A stretch of DNA of 64,000 nt from Brevundimonas diminuta. Its GTDB lineage: Bacteria > Pseudomonadota > Alphaproteobacteria > Caulobacterales > Caulobacteraceae. Below are positions 1-9,265 of the stretch, in pieces. A program made the translations under genes and the position numbers. Numbering within the stretch: the stretch's first letter is position 1; each line of letters starts with the position of its first letter. The notes beneath the pieces were generated by a model, which had not been told where the DNA came from, did no database searches, and saw only the letters and a list, made by a program, of their open reading frames with translations. The stretch lies in assembly GCF_022654015.1 (NCBI RefSeq), contig NZ_CP073063.1:2811501-2875500 (forward strand). The letters are read 5' to 3'.

Positions 1-663
1 GCCCGCGGCCAAACCCAGGCATTCGCTGGCCACGGGACAAGTCCCGCACGACGGTGACTTCGGCCGGCACACCGTCGCGCCCAGGTCCATCAACGCCTGC
101 GCCCAGTCTCCGGGCCGCTCATCGGTGACGAACAGGCCCGCCAGCCGCCTCAGTTCGGGCCGGGCGGCGGGGACCGGCGTCTCGACCGCGAACAGACGCG
201 CCATCACCCGCTCGACATTGCCGTCCACGACATTGGCCGCCCGGTCGAAGGCGATGGAGGCGACGGCTGCGGCCGTATAGGCGCCCACGCCCGGCAGCGC
301 GAGCAGCGCCGCTTCGGTATCCGGAAACACCCCGCCATGCTCGCCCGCCACCGCCCGCGCGCAGGCCAGCAGATTGCGGGCACGCGCATAGTAGCCCAGC
401 CCCGCCCAGGCCCCCATCACCTCCGCATCCTCGGCCGCCGCCAGGTCCGAGACCGTCGGCCAGCGCGTGGTGAAGGCGTGAAAATACGGCGTCGCATGCG
501 GCACGGTCGTCTGCTGAAGCATGACCTCCGACAGCCAGACACGGTACGGCTCGGTCCGCGGCGCGCCGACGGCGGCTCGCCACGGCAGGCTGCGCGCATG
601 GACGTCGTACCAGGCCTGCAGCCGGGAGCGGATCAGGTCTATGTCGGGAGAGACGTCAGGCAT
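1..663 (-). CDS. mutY: A/G-specific adenine glycosylase MutY (3' end cut by window edge)
   Basis: Base-excision repair glycosylase that removes adenine mispaired with 8-oxoguanine. Only the N-terminal 221 codons are in the window; the reading frame is open to base 1. Visible signatures are the catalytic-region motif MLQQTTV (about residues 45-51), the helix-hairpin-helix LPGVGAYTAAAVASIAFD, the VDGNVERV motif with its Asp, and the 4Fe-4S loop with Cys spaced C-x6-C-x2-C-x5-C just before the edge. The C-terminal NUDIX-like 8-oxoG recognition domain lies outside. The ATG at 663 faces the DUF721 gene starting at 684, so the two promoters share about 20 bp. The mutY-DUF721-dsbA-smc neighbourhood is common in Alphaproteobacteria. 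Confidence 0.95.
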   Translation of the reverse strand, partial: MPDVSPDIDLIRSRLQAWYDVHARSLPWRAAVGAPRTEPYRVWLSEVMLQQTTVPHATPYFHAFTTRWPTVSDLAAAEDAEVMGAWAGLGYYARARNLLACARAVAGEHGGVFPDTEAALLALPGVGAYTAAAVASIAFDRAANVVDGNVERVMARLFAVETPVPAARPELRRLAGLFVTDERPGDWAQALMDLGATVCRPKSPSCGTCPVASECLGLAAG

Positions 664-683
664 CGGTCGGGGTATATAGACCC

Positions 684-1238
684 ATGCGCCGCACGCTGCC
701 CACAGACGCCGAGGTCCGCGAGATCCTGTCTCGCCGCCGCACCCGTCCGGTCCCCCGACCGGCGCCGCGCGCGGGCAAGGCGCTGACGCCCCTGATCAAG
801 AAGCTGGACGAGCAGTTCGGACGCGGGGCCGGTGCGCTGGAGCCTCGCTGGCGCGAGATCGTCGGCGATCGCCTGGCCCGCGTCACACGCCCGCAGAAAC
901 TGACCAAGGGCAAGGGCGGTTCACCCGGCGTGCTGGAGCTGCGCGTCGCCGGCGCCGCCGCCCTGTTGATCCAGCACCAGTCCGAGGACATCTTGGCCCG
1001 CGTCAACCTGTTCCTGGGCGCCGGGACGGTGGATCGGCTGCGCATCGCCCAGGGTCCGGTCGCCCCTTTGAAGGAGGCCGCCGCCCGTCCCAAACGCAGC
1101 GCCAAGCCGCCGCCCCTGCCCGCCCAGGCCGAGGCCGACCTCGCCGCCTCCATCGCCGCAGCCCCCGACGATCTACGCGCCGCCCTGGCGCGCCTCGGCC
1201 GCGTCGCCCTGTCGCGCCCCGGGATCAAGGCCGACTGA
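684..1238 (+). CDS. DUF721 / DciA-like protein
   Basis: 184 aa. After a basic N-terminus, residues about 30-135 match the DUF721 pattern: a start LTPLIKKLDEQFGRGAGALE, then a tryptophan in PRWREIVGDRLA, then a conserved beta region ending in LELRVAGAAALLIQHQ. The family contains DciA, the DnaB-type helicase loader of bacteria lacking DnaC or DnaI, so a role in replication initiation is likely from family knowledge. The alphaproteobacterial members are divergent, so the exact role is inferred. The C-terminal 50 residues are Ala/Pro-rich and low-complexity. It is divergent from mutY. Confidence 0.85.
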   Translation: MRRTLPTDAEVREILSRRRTRPVPRPAPRAGKALTPLIKKLDEQFGRGAGALEPRWREIVGDRLARVTRPQKLTKGKGGSPGVLELRVAGAAALLIQHQSEDILARVNLFLGAGTVDRLRIAQGPVAPLKEAAARPKRSAKPPPLPAQAEADLAASIAAAPDDLRAALARLGRVALSRPGIKAD

Positions 1239-1346
1239 CCCCCTCGCCTTGGTTGGCAGTGGCCCCGGCGTGCTGTAGGAAGGGGCTGTAAAAAGACAAA
1301 TATCCGCACGGCATATCCTGGTCGCGCGCCTGGATTCCGAGCCCCG

Positions 1347-2441
1347 ATGAAGCAACAAGACGACTGGCGACTGACCGATGTCGTCGAACACGAGATCGGT
1401 CGCGGCGACCCGTTCGCCGCCGCCATACGCGGCACGCGCATGCCGATGGTCATCACCGACCCGCGTCGTGACGACAATCCCATCGTTTTCGCCAACAAGG
1501 CCTTCCAGGATCTGACGGGCTATGAACGCGACGAGATCATCGGCCAGAACTGCCGGTTTCTTCAGGGACCCGACTCCGACCGGGACGCCGTGGCCAAGAT
1601 CCGCGACGCCCTGGAAGCCGGAACCGACATCCACATCGATCTGCTGAACTATCGCAAGGACGGCAGCACCTTCTGGAACGCCCTGTTCATCAGCCCGGTG
1701 CGCAACGCCCAAGGCGATATCGAATATTTCTTCGCTTCCCAGCTGGACGTTACGGATCGCGTGGAGGCCAAGGCCTATGTCGAAAAGCAGAAGGCTCTGG
1801 TCGAGCGTGAAGTCGCCGCCCGCACCGCCGATCTCCAGGAAGCCCTGACCGCCAAGACCTTGCTGCTTCATGAGGTCGATCACCGGGTCAAGAACAACCT
1901 GACCATGATCGGCTCGCTGCTGCGGCTGCAATCGCGCTCCCTGTCCGATCCAGCCCTGACCGCAACCCTGGACTCCATGCTGGAGCGGGTGGACGCCCTG
2001 GCGACCGTTCACCGCAAACTCTATCAGTCCGAGGACGTCACCCAGTTCGACGTCGGCGCCTTCACCAACACCCTGGTCGCCGATGTGATCGGATCGACCG
2101 GACGCACCGACATCGAGGTCTCCGTCGATGTGGAGCCGATGTTCATCCCGTCGACCCACGCCTCGTCGATCGGCCTGATCATCAACGAGCTGCTGACCAA
2201 TGCGATCAAGCACGCCTTCCCCGACGATCGAGGCGGCCGATTGATCGTCTTAGCCAGGAAGACGGAACAAGGTGGCCAGGTCGTTGTTCAGGACGACGGC
2301 CCCGGCATTCCCGGCGCTGCGCATCAGGGATTGGGCAAGACTTTGATCGGTCGTCTTTCAAAGCAGATCGGCGGCAAGACGCTGTGGCTGCCAGCCGACC
2401 CCGGCACACGCGCGGTCGTCGACTTCCCCGTGAGCGGCTAG
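1347..2441 (+). CDS. lovK: LOV-domain sensor histidine kinase (LovK-like)
   Basis: 364 aa soluble blue-light sensor kinase. An N-terminal LOV/PAS domain (about 20-140) carries the flavin-adduct motif GQNCRFLQG with the reactive Cys near residue 69. A short helix (140-170) joins it to a HisKA_2-type dimerisation domain with the phospho-acceptor His in HEVDHRVKNN (His about 179). The ATP-binding domain has an N box in NELLTNAIKHAF and a G box in DDGPGIPG. Length and domain order match Caulobacter LovK (368 aa). The response regulator starts on the base after its stop codon, so the two are co-translated. Caulobacter LovK/LovR feeds into the general stress response and cell adhesion; a similar role here is inferred. 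Confidence 0.92.
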   Translation: MKQQDDWRLTDVVEHEIGRGDPFAAAIRGTRMPMVITDPRRDDNPIVFANKAFQDLTGYERDEIIGQNCRFLQGPDSDRDAVAKIRDALEAGTDIHIDLLNYRKDGSTFWNALFISPVRNAQGDIEYFFASQLDVTDRVEAKAYVEKQKALVEREVAARTADLQEALTAKTLLLHEVDHRVKNNLTMIGSLLRLQSRSLSDPALTATLDSMLERVDALATVHRKLYQSEDVTQFDVGAFTNTLVADVIGSTGRTDIEVSVDVEPMFIPSTHASSIGLIINELLTNAIKHAFPDDRGGRLIVLARKTEQGGQVVVQDDGPGIPGAAHQGLGKTLIGRLSKQIGGKTLWLPADPGTRAVVDFPVSG

Positions 2442-2897
2442 GTGCGCGCCGCCGGGCCCCACTTCGACATTCTGGTCGTCGAGGACGAGGCCCTGCTCGT
2501 GATGGACCTCGAGGCGATGCTTGAGGACGAAGGCCACCGGTTGGTCGGAGAAGCCATGTCTCTGAGCGAGGTCGAGTCGCTGTCGCTCCAAGGGCCGCCC
2601 GACGTCGCCTTCGTCGACATCCAGCTGGCGGATAACTCCAGCGGTCTGGACGTGTGTCGCCTGATCAAGGACCGTTGGCCGTCCACCGCCGTGGTGTTCC
2701 TGACCGCCAACCCCAAGATGATCCCCGAGGACTTCCTGGGCGCGCATGGCGTGATCCCCAAGCCCTTCTCGCGTTCCGGACTGCTGTCGGCGATGCGCTT
2801 CATCCAGCAAGGCATAAGCGATCCGCCGCCGCGCCAGGACAGGCCGCAAAGTTTCATCCCCGCGCCGGCGATCGATAGGGCCTGGGCGCGCGGATAG
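2442..2897 (+). CDS. lovR: Single-domain response regulator (LovR-like)
   Basis: 151 aa receiver domain with no output domain. Acidic residues sit in VVEDEALL, the phospho-acceptor Asp is in VAFVDIQL (about residue 59), the Thr is in VVFLTAN and the Lys is in IPKPFS. The GTG start at 2442 directly abuts the stop of the LOV kinase. The C-terminal 25 residues are Pro/Arg-rich. In Caulobacter, LovR acts with LovK and dampens the PhyR-NepR-SigT pathway; that role is transferred by homology and context only. Confidence 0.9.
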   Translation: MRAAGPHFDILVVEDEALLVMDLEAMLEDEGHRLVGEAMSLSEVESLSLQGPPDVAFVDIQLADNSSGLDVCRLIKDRWPSTAVVFLTANPKMIPEDFLGAHGVIPKPFSRSGLLSAMRFIQQGISDPPPRQDRPQSFIPAPAIDRAWARG

Positions 2898-3004
2898 GGC
2901 GCTGTTGACAAAACTTCGCCGCACCTGTTCCAGACTAGTTCAGGGTCGCGCCATTCCCGGGGAATCGCGCGATCATCGCCAACGATCCGATCCGAGGAAC
3001 CTTC

Positions 3005-3649
3005 ATGGCCGACACTGAATCCCGCTTCGCCCGCATGAGCCGTCGTGCGGCCATCACCGGCGCCGCACTGGCGACCATGGCTCTGGCGGCCTGCGGCGGC
3101 GGCGCCAAGGGTGCGGCCGAGGGCGACATGGGTCTGGGCGCGCCTGAAGGCGCCAAGGTCACCGTGGTCGAATACGCCTCGGTCACCTGCCCCCACTGCG
3201 CCCTGTGGCAGAAGAACACCTGGCCGGCGTTCAAGGCCAAATACGTCGACACCAACAAGGTCCGCTACGTCTTCCGCGAACTGCCGACCCCGCCGGTCGA
3301 CGCCGCCACCGCCGGCTTCCTGGTCGCGCGCTGCGCCGGTCCGGACAAGTATTTCGACGTGGTTCACCAGCTGATGGCGACGCAGCAGGAGATGCTGACC
3401 TCCTCGCCGCGCGACTGGCTGCTGCGCACCGCCCAGGCCGCCGGCCTGTCCGAGCAGCAGTTCAACGACTGCGTCACCGACAAGGACGCCGTCGCCGCCA
3501 TGGAGAAGCGCGTTCAGGCCGCCCGCGCCCAGGGCGTGACCGGCACCCCCGCCTTCTATGTCAACGAGACGCAGGTCATCTCGCCCGGCGGCGAAGGCGC
3601 CAGCTTGGCCGACCTGTCCACCGCAATCGACGCGGCCCTGGCCAAGTAA
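3005..3649 (+). CDS. DsbA-family thioredoxin-fold lipoprotein
   Basis: 214 aa. The N-terminus has twin arginines (MSRRAAITGA) and a hydrophobic stretch ending in a lipobox-like ALAAC, so it is probably exported and lipidated at about Cys31. The mature domain is DsbA-like (Thioredoxin_4 type), with active site CPHC following VVEYASVT and the cis-Pro segment GVTGTPAFYVN. It should act as a periplasmic thiol oxidoreductase. It is followed 15 bp later by a paralogue and then by smc, an order conserved in many Alphaproteobacteria. Confidence 0.9.
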   Translation: MADTESRFARMSRRAAITGAALATMALAACGGGAKGAAEGDMGLGAPEGAKVTVVEYASVTCPHCALWQKNTWPAFKAKYVDTNKVRYVFRELPTPPVDAATAGFLVARCAGPDKYFDVVHQLMATQQEMLTSSPRDWLLRTAQAAGLSEQQFNDCVTDKDAVAAMEKRVQAARAQGVTGTPAFYVNETQVISPGGEGASLADLSTAIDAALAK

Positions 3650-3664
3650 CCGAGGCCTAATCAG

Positions 3665-4276
3665 ATGATGCGACGCGCCTTCATCGCCGCCGGTTTCGCC
3701 CTCGCCGCCCTGTCCGGCGGCTTGCCGACGCCGGCGCTCGCCGCCGATGCGCCCCCGCCCGTCACGGCCCAGGATCACATCCTGGGTCGGGCGAATGCGC
3801 CGGTGACGGTGATCGAATACGCGTCCTTCACCTGCTCGCACTGCGCGGACTTCCACAACACCGTGCTGCCGGCCTTCAAGGCCAAATACATCGACACCGG
3901 CAAGGTCCGGCTGGTTCACCGCAACCTGCCGACCGCGCCCGCCAATGTCGCCGCCGCCGCGGCTGCGGTCGCCATGTGCGCCGCGCCCGAACGCTATTTC
4001 GACGTGGCGGCCGTCTTCATGCGCGATCAGGCCAACCTGCAGACCACCGGCGCCCAGCCCTGGTTCGCCGCCGGCATCGCCGCCAGCGGCAAGACCCGCG
4101 AGCAGATCGAGGCCTGCCTGAACGGCCCGACCATCCGCGCGGCCCTCGACGCCCAGATCGAAGGCGCGCGCGCCGCCGGCGTCACCGGCACGCCCACCTT
4201 CTTCGTCAACGGGACGATGGTGATGGAGCATTCGCTGGAGGCCCTGTCGACCGCCGTCGATCCGCTGCTTCGGTAG
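3665..4276 (+). CDS. DsbA-family thiol oxidoreductase
   Basis: 203 aa, a tandem paralogue of the preceding gene. It has a Sec signal peptide cleaved near ALAADA, active site CSHC after VIEYASFT, and cis-Pro loop GVTGTPTFFVNG. Both paralogues share the phrase PAFKAKY-(V/I)-DT shortly after the active site, which points to a local duplication. Unlike the first copy it has no lipobox, so it is probably soluble in the periplasm. smc starts 12 bp downstream, so the genes are likely co-transcribed. Confidence 0.9.
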   Translation: MMRRAFIAAGFALAALSGGLPTPALAADAPPPVTAQDHILGRANAPVTVIEYASFTCSHCADFHNTVLPAFKAKYIDTGKVRLVHRNLPTAPANVAAAAAAVAMCAAPERYFDVAAVFMRDQANLQTTGAQPWFAAGIAASGKTREQIEACLNGPTIRAALDAQIEGARAAGVTGTPTFFVNGTMVMEHSLEALSTAVDPLLR

Positions 4277-4288
4277 TCCGTCGGGACG

Positions 4289-7200
4289 ATGCAGTTCCAG
4301 CGCCTACGGCTCGTCGGCTTCAAGTCGTTCGTCGATCCGGCGGAGGTGCACATCGAATCCGGCCTGACCGGCGTCGTCGGCCCCAACGGCTGCGGCAAGT
4401 CCAACGTCCTTGAAAGCCTGCGCTGGGTGATGGGGGCCAATTCGGCCAAGGCCATGCGCGGCCAGGGCATGGACGACGTCATCTTCGCCGGGGCCGCCGG
4501 CCGCCCCCCGCGCAGCCACGCCGAAGTCAGCCTGACCATCGACAACGCCCAACGTCGCGCGCCCCAGCCCTTCACCGACTCACCGGTGTTGGAGGTGTCG
4601 CGCCGGATCGACCGGGGTCAGGGCTCGACCTATCGCATCAACGGCAAGGAGGTGCGCGCCCGCGATGTGCAACTGCTGTTCGCCGACGCCTCGACCGGCG
4701 CCAACTCGCCCGCCCTGGTGCGTCAGGGCCAGATCTCGGAACTGATCGCCGCCAAGCCGCAGAACCGCCGCCGCATTTTGGAAGAGGCGGGCGGCGTCGC
4801 CGGTCTGCACACCCGTCGGCACGAGGCCGAGCTACGCCTCAAGGCCGCCGAGACCAATCTGGACCGGCTGGACGACATCGGCCGTGAGCTTGAGACGGCG
4901 TTGAACCGGCTGAAGCGCGAAGCTCGCCAGGCCGAGAAGTACAAGAAGATCTCGGCAGAGATCCGCGCCCTTCAGGCCGCCCTGCTCTATGTGCGCTGGA
5001 ACGACGCGCGTCTGGCCGCAGAGGCCGCCGCCGCCGAACTGCGCGCGGCCGACGCCGCCGTCGCCGAAACCACGACCGCCGCCGCCGCCGCCCAGACGGC
5101 CGCCCTGTCCGCCCAGGAAGCCCTGAAGCCCGCGCGGGAAGAGGACGCCGTGGCCTCCGCCCTGCTGCACCGCGCCAGCCTGGAGCGCGACCGGCTGGAC
5201 ATGGCTGAACAGGCGGCCCGCGCGGAAGTGGATCGCCTCAAGGCCGAGGCCGCCCGCATCGCCGCCGACGCCGCGCGCGAAGACGGCATGGCCGCCGACG
5301 CCCAGCGCGAACTGGACCGGCTCGACAACGAACTGGCCCGGCTCAAGGCCGAGATCGCCGCCGCTCCCGAACGCGGCCCCGAACTGGACAAGGCTCTGGC
5401 CGCCGCCGAGGACGCCCGCAAGGCTGCCGACGGCGAGGTCGAACGGCTGGCGGGCATGCTGGCCGCCGTCGAGGCCCGCGCCAACGCCGAAACGGCCCGC
5501 AAGCGCGACGCCGAGGCCCGACTGGCCCGCGTCGCCGCCCAGCACGACCAGGCCCGACGCGAACGCGAGGCTCTGGGGCCGCTGGAAACGCCTGAGCTGG
5601 AGACCGCCCGCCAGGCGCTGGAAGCGGCGCAGGCCGACCTTGCCGCCGCGCACGACGCCGTCGAGGCCGCCGAGGCGCTGCGCGGCGAACTTGCGCGCGC
5701 TGAACAGGAGGCCCGCACCGCCGCCCGCGCCGCAGAGGACCGGCTTGGCCGACTCCAGACCGAGGCGCGCGGCCTGGCCCAACTGCTGGTCACCGGCAAG
5801 CGCGACCATCCGCCCGCGTTGGACAAGGTGCGCGCCGACAAGGGGTTCGAGGCCGCCCTGGCCGCCGCCCTGGGCGACGATCTGGACGCCGCCCTTGACG
5901 CCCGCGCCGCCGCCTACTGGGGCGGAGCGGACGCGCCCTCCCCGTCCTGGCCTGCCGGTATCATGCCGCTTTCGGATCATGTTCAGGCGCCGGCACAGCT
6001 GACCGCGCGCCTCGCTCTTTGCGGTGTGGCGCCCAAGTCAGACGCTACTCGACTGGCTCAGGCTCTGCCTCCCGGCTCGCGCCTGGTGACGGTCGAGGGC
6101 GACCTCTATCGCTGGGACGGGTTCGTCAGCCGCGCCGAGGCGCCGCGCCCGGCCGCCGTGCGGCTGGCCCAGCGCACGCGCCTGGCCGAACTGGAGGCCG
6201 AGATCGACAAGGGCAGACCGGCGCTAGATCAGGCGCAGGCAACGCAGAAGTCAGCGACGGAAGCCTTCCGCGCCGCCGAAGAGGCGGTCAAGGCCGCACG
6301 CCTGAAGCCCTTCGCCGCCGACAAGGCCGTGACCGTCGCCCGCGACCGCGTCGAGACCCTGGCCCGCGAGCAGGCCCGTCGCGAGGCGCGCGCCCAGGCG
6401 CTGGACGACACCGTGACCCGACTGGCGGCCGACGCAGCCGAGGCGCAAGCCGCCTTTGACGCCGCTCAGACCACCAACGCCCCGTCCGAGACGATCGCCG
6501 GCCTGCGCGACGAACTGACCGCCGCCCGCGCCGCCGCCGACGCCGCCCGCGCCGCCGCCCAGACCGCCCGGTCGGACCGCGACGCCGAGGCCCGCGATCG
6601 TCAGGGCCGCGAGCAGCGCCTGGGCAGCCTGACCCGCGCGCGCGAAGGCTGGGTGACCAGGGCCAAGGACAGCGCCGGCCGCGTCGCCGCCCTGGCCAAG
6701 GACGCAGACCGGACGGCCGCCCTGCTGAAACAGGCCGAGGTCGCGCCACAGGGCTTCGCCGAACAGCGCGGCAAGCTGCTGGACACGCTGGTCGCCGCCG
6801 AACAGAGGAAACAGGCGGCGTCGGACGCTATGGCCGTCGCCGAGACCCAGGCGACCGAGGCCGACCGCGCATCGCGCGCCGCCGAGACCGCCGCGTCACA
6901 GGCCCGCGAGGCGCGCGCCGGCCTGGCCGCCCGCGCCGAAGCCGCCGCCGAGAAGCTGACCGAAGCCGAGACCACCCTGCGCGAGACGGCGCAGATGTCG
7001 CCCAAGGAGCTGGGTCAGAAGCTGACGGACGACGCCATCGCCCGCCCGCCCGACGCCGCCGGGGCCGAGAGCCTGCTCTACGGGCTGGAGCGCGAGCGCG
7101 AGGCCCTGGGGGCCGTCAACTTGCGCGCCGAGGACGAGGCGGTCGAATACGGCGAGCGGCTGAACAGCATGAAGTCGGAACGGATCGACCTGACCCAGGC

Positions 7201-7726
7201 CATCGCCAAGCTGCGCGACGGCATCGACGAGCTGAACGCCGAGGGCCGCGAGCGGCTGGTGGCGGCGTTCGACGTGATCAACGCCAACTTCAAGACCCTG
7301 TTCGAAGCCCTGTTCGGCGGGGGGCAGGCGGAGCTGAAGCTGGTCGAGAGCGACGACCCGCTGGAGGCGGGGCTGGAGATCTACGCCTGCCCGCCCGGCA
7401 AGCGGTTGTCGGTCATGAGCCTGATGAGCGGCGGCGAACAGGCCCTGACGGCGGCGGCCCTGATCTTCGGCGTCTTCCTGGCCAACCCCGCGCCGGTCTG
7501 CGTGCTGGACGAGGTGGACGCGCCGCTGGACGACGCCAACGTGGACCGCTTCTGCCGGATGCTGCACGAGATGCGCAGCCGCACCGACACCCGCTTCATC
7601 GTCATCACCCACAACCCCGTCACCATGAGCCGGATGGACCGGCTGTATGGCGTCACCATGCCCGAGCGCGGCATGAGCCAACTGGTCAGCGTGGACCTGA
7701 AACAGGCGGAGACCCTGGTCGCATGA
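4289..7726 (+). CDS. smc: Chromosome segregation ATPase SMC
   Basis: 1145 aa. The N-terminal ATPase half begins [12 protein letters not shown] and has Walker [10 protein letters not shown] (about 32-40). Two long Ala/Glu/Arg-rich coiled coils flank a hinge at about residues 500-620 (ending near [16 protein letters not shown]). The C-terminal half carries signature [14 protein letters not shown] and Walker [14 protein letters not shown]. It is slightly shorter than B. subtilis SMC. It compacts and segregates chromosomes with ScpA/ScpB, which are not in this window. The last 4 bp overlap the next gene (ATGA). Confidence 0.97.
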   Translation: MQFQRLRLVGFKSFVDPAEVHIESGLTGVVGPNGCGKSNVLESLRWVMGANSAKAMRGQGMDDVIFAGAAGRPPRSHAEVSLTIDNAQRRAPQPFTDSPVLEVSRRIDRGQGSTYRINGKEVRARDVQLLFADASTGANSPALVRQGQISELIAAKPQNRRRILEEAGGVAGLHTRRHEAELRLKAAETNLDRLDDIGRELETALNRLKREARQAEKYKKISAEIRALQAALLYVRWNDARLAAEAAAAELRAADAAVAETTTAAAAAQTAALSAQEALKPAREEDAVASALLHRASLERDRLDMAEQAARAEVDRLKAEAARIAADAAREDGMAADAQRELDRLDNELARLKAEIAAAPERGPELDKALAAAEDARKAADGEVERLAGMLAAVEARANAETARKRDAEARLARVAAQHDQARREREALGPLETPELETARQALEAAQADLAAAHDAVEAAEALRGELARAEQEARTAARAAEDRLGRLQTEARGLAQLLVTGKRDHPPALDKVRADKGFEAALAAALGDDLDAALDARAAAYWGGADAPSPSWPAGIMPLSDHVQAPAQLTARLALCGVAPKSDATRLAQALPPGSRLVTVEGDLYRWDGFVSRAEAPRPAAVRLAQRTRLAELEAEIDKGRPALDQAQATQKSATEAFRAAEEAVKAARLKPFAADKAVTVARDRVETLAREQARREARAQALDDTVTRLAADAAEAQAAFDAAQTTNAPSETIAGLRDELTAARAAADAARAAAQTARSDRDAEARDRQGREQRLGSLTRAREGWVTRAKDSAGRVAALAKDADRTAALLKQAEVAPQGFAEQRGKLLDTLVAAEQRKQAASDAMAVAETQATEADRASRAAETAASQAREARAGLAARAEAAAEKLTEAETTLRETAQMSPKELGQKLTDDAIARPPDAAGAESLLYGLEREREALGAVNLRAEDEAVEYGERLNSMKSERIDLTQAIAKLRDGIDELNAEGRERLVAAFDVINANFKTLFEALFGGGQAELKLVESDDPLEAGLEIYACPPGKRLSVMSLMSGGEQALTAAALIFGVFLANPAPVCVLDEVDAPLDDANVDRFCRMLHEMRSRTDTRFIVITHNPVTMSRMDRLYGVTMPERGMSQLVSVDLKQAETLVA

Positions 7727-8136
7727 TCGCCCTGCTGCTCGCGCTCGCCGATCCTCAGCTGGTCCCGACCGGCGTGGGGCGGTTCGCCATCTATGCCGAC
7801 GCCGCCTCGATCGAGCGCGAGGGCGATATGGCGCGGATGCGGGAGCTGCAGGTGACCGAGGCCGGGTTCAAGGTTGGCGACGTGACCTATGTCGGGGGCT
7901 GGTCGCGGTGGGCGTTCGACTGTCGGGCGAAGACGGCGGATCGGTTGGACTTCTCCTCCTTGAAAGCGGACGGGACGGAAGGGCCAGCGACCCCGGACCC
8001 CGCCCCCGCCTATGACGCCGCGCCGGGCGGGGATGCAGCCGAGCTGCTGGCCATCGCCTGCGGGGCTGAACGTCCGGCCGAGGCGCTGACGCTGCAGCAG
8101 GCCATCAGCCAGGGACAAAGGGCGCTGGCGGACTGA
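7723..8136 (+). CDS. Small secreted protein, possibly surface-adhesin E-like
   Basis: 137 aa, translationally coupled to smc by an ATGA overlap. A short hydrophobic N-terminus (MIALLLALA) could be a signal peptide. The body has [23 protein letters not shown], later [11 protein letters not shown] and a Cys near the end (AIACGAE). This resembles the small surface-adhesin E family (typical phrase iyvD..Si...g...r.w.l...d), but I cannot confirm it without a profile search. Its 3' end overlaps the convergent channel gene by 32 bp. Confidence 0.7.
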   Translation: MIALLLALADPQLVPTGVGRFAIYADAASIEREGDMARMRELQVTEAGFKVGDVTYVGGWSRWAFDCRAKTADRLDFSSLKADGTEGPATPDPAPAYDAAPGGDAAELLAIACGAERPAEALTLQQAISQGQRALAD

Positions 8137-9250
8137 CGGCCCCCTCGGCGGGCTTGTCCGACCCTTGCGGCCATTCGATGCGGTCGCGCGGCAGGGCCTC
8201 GCGGCATTCGTCGCGCATGAAGGCCATCAGCTTCTCGCGGATCTCGCAGCGCAGGTCGAAGGCGACCGGGGCCGAGCGGGCGCTGGCCAGGCAGCGCACC
8301 TGAAGCACGCGTTCGGTGATGTCGGTGACCTGCATCACCTGCACGTCGCCGTCCCAGTGTTTGGACGCCTTGACGATGCCCTCGAAGGCGGTGCGCAGCC
8401 GGTCGATGGGCGCTTCGTAGTCGACGTAGAAGAAGGCCACGCCGATCAGGCGGGCGTTCTCGCGCGTCCAGTTCTGGAAGGGCTTGGTGATGAAATAGGA
8501 CAGGGGCAGCACCATCCGGCGCCAGTCCCACAGCTTGACCACCACATAGGTCGAGGTGATCTCCTCGACATTGCCCCACTCGTTCTCGACGATGACCGCG
8601 TCGTCCAGGCGGATGGGCTGGGTCAGGGCGATCTGGATGCCGGCGACCATGTTCGTCAGGATCGGCTGAAGCGCCAGACCGGCGATGATGCCGACGACGC
8701 CGGCCGAGGCCAGCAGGCTGACGCCCCACTGACGGAAGCCGGCGATGGTCATCAGTGCCAGGCCCACGGTGACGATGAACAGCACGACCTTGGCCACCCG
8801 CTGCAGGATGCGGGTCTGGGTCAGGTGCTTCCTGGCCAGCAGATTGTCCTCGACGGCGATGTTGTACCGCTTGAGGTGCATGACCGACCACATGTCGAGC
8901 ACGCCCGACGCCATCCAGCCGAGGGTCAGGATGAACAGGAACAACAGGGCGCTGCGGATATCCTCGGATGGACCGGGATCCATCGGCGAGACGGTCACGC
9001 CGATGCCGATGCCGATGATGATGATCAGGACGCGCAGCTTGACCCGCGCACGCTCGACCACGCCGCGCCAGAAGAGATCCTTGTTGCGAACGACGCGACG
9101 CAGGATGGCGAAGGCGATCTTGTGCGTCAGCCAGCCGCCGCCGACGAAGACCAGCAGCACCAGGCCGATGACCGCCCATTCGGGCAGCCAGTCGAACCGA
9201 TGCCACAGGGCGCGGATCTGGCGGGTGACGGCGATGATCTCGGGAGGCAT
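8105..9250 (-). CDS. MscS-family mechanosensitive ion channel
   Basis: 381 aa. N-terminal membrane segments lie near residues 25-45, 75-95 and 100-120, then hydrophobic helices and the MscS pore segment SLLASAGVVGIIAGLALQPILTNMVAGIQIALTQP split across about residues 180-214. A beta-domain region follows with DAVIVENEWGNVEEI and the family motif TYVVVKLWDWRRMVLP. It should release solutes on hypo-osmotic shock. It ends the minus-strand cell-wall cluster 15 bp after murG, a position where murC is usual. The 3' end overlaps the end of the smc-linked small gene. Confidence 0.92.
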   Translation of the reverse strand: MPPEIIAVTRQIRALWHRFDWLPEWAVIGLVLLVFVGGGWLTHKIAFAILRRVVRNKDLFWRGVVERARVKLRVLIIIIGIGIGVTVSPMDPGPSEDIRSALLFLFILTLGWMASGVLDMWSVMHLKRYNIAVEDNLLARKHLTQTRILQRVAKVVLFIVTVGLALMTIAGFRQWGVSLLASAGVVGIIAGLALQPILTNMVAGIQIALTQPIRLDDAVIVENEWGNVEEITSTYVVVKLWDWRRMVLPLSYFITKPFQNWTRENARLIGVAFFYVDYEAPIDRLRTAFEGIVKASKHWDGDVQVMQVTDITERVLQVRCLASARSAPVAFDLRCEIREKLMAFMRDECREALPRDRIEWPQGSDKPAEGAVSPPAPFVPG

Positions 9251-9265
9251 GGCTTCCTTAACGCA

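Noticed and set aside
2905..2910. TTGACA upstream of the first dsbA-like gene
   Set aside because: No -10 at an acceptable distance; the best candidate is 23 bp away.
4832..5980. Long minus-strand frames inside smc
   Set aside because: Reverse-strand shadows of the Ala/Glu-rich coiled-coil coding sequence.
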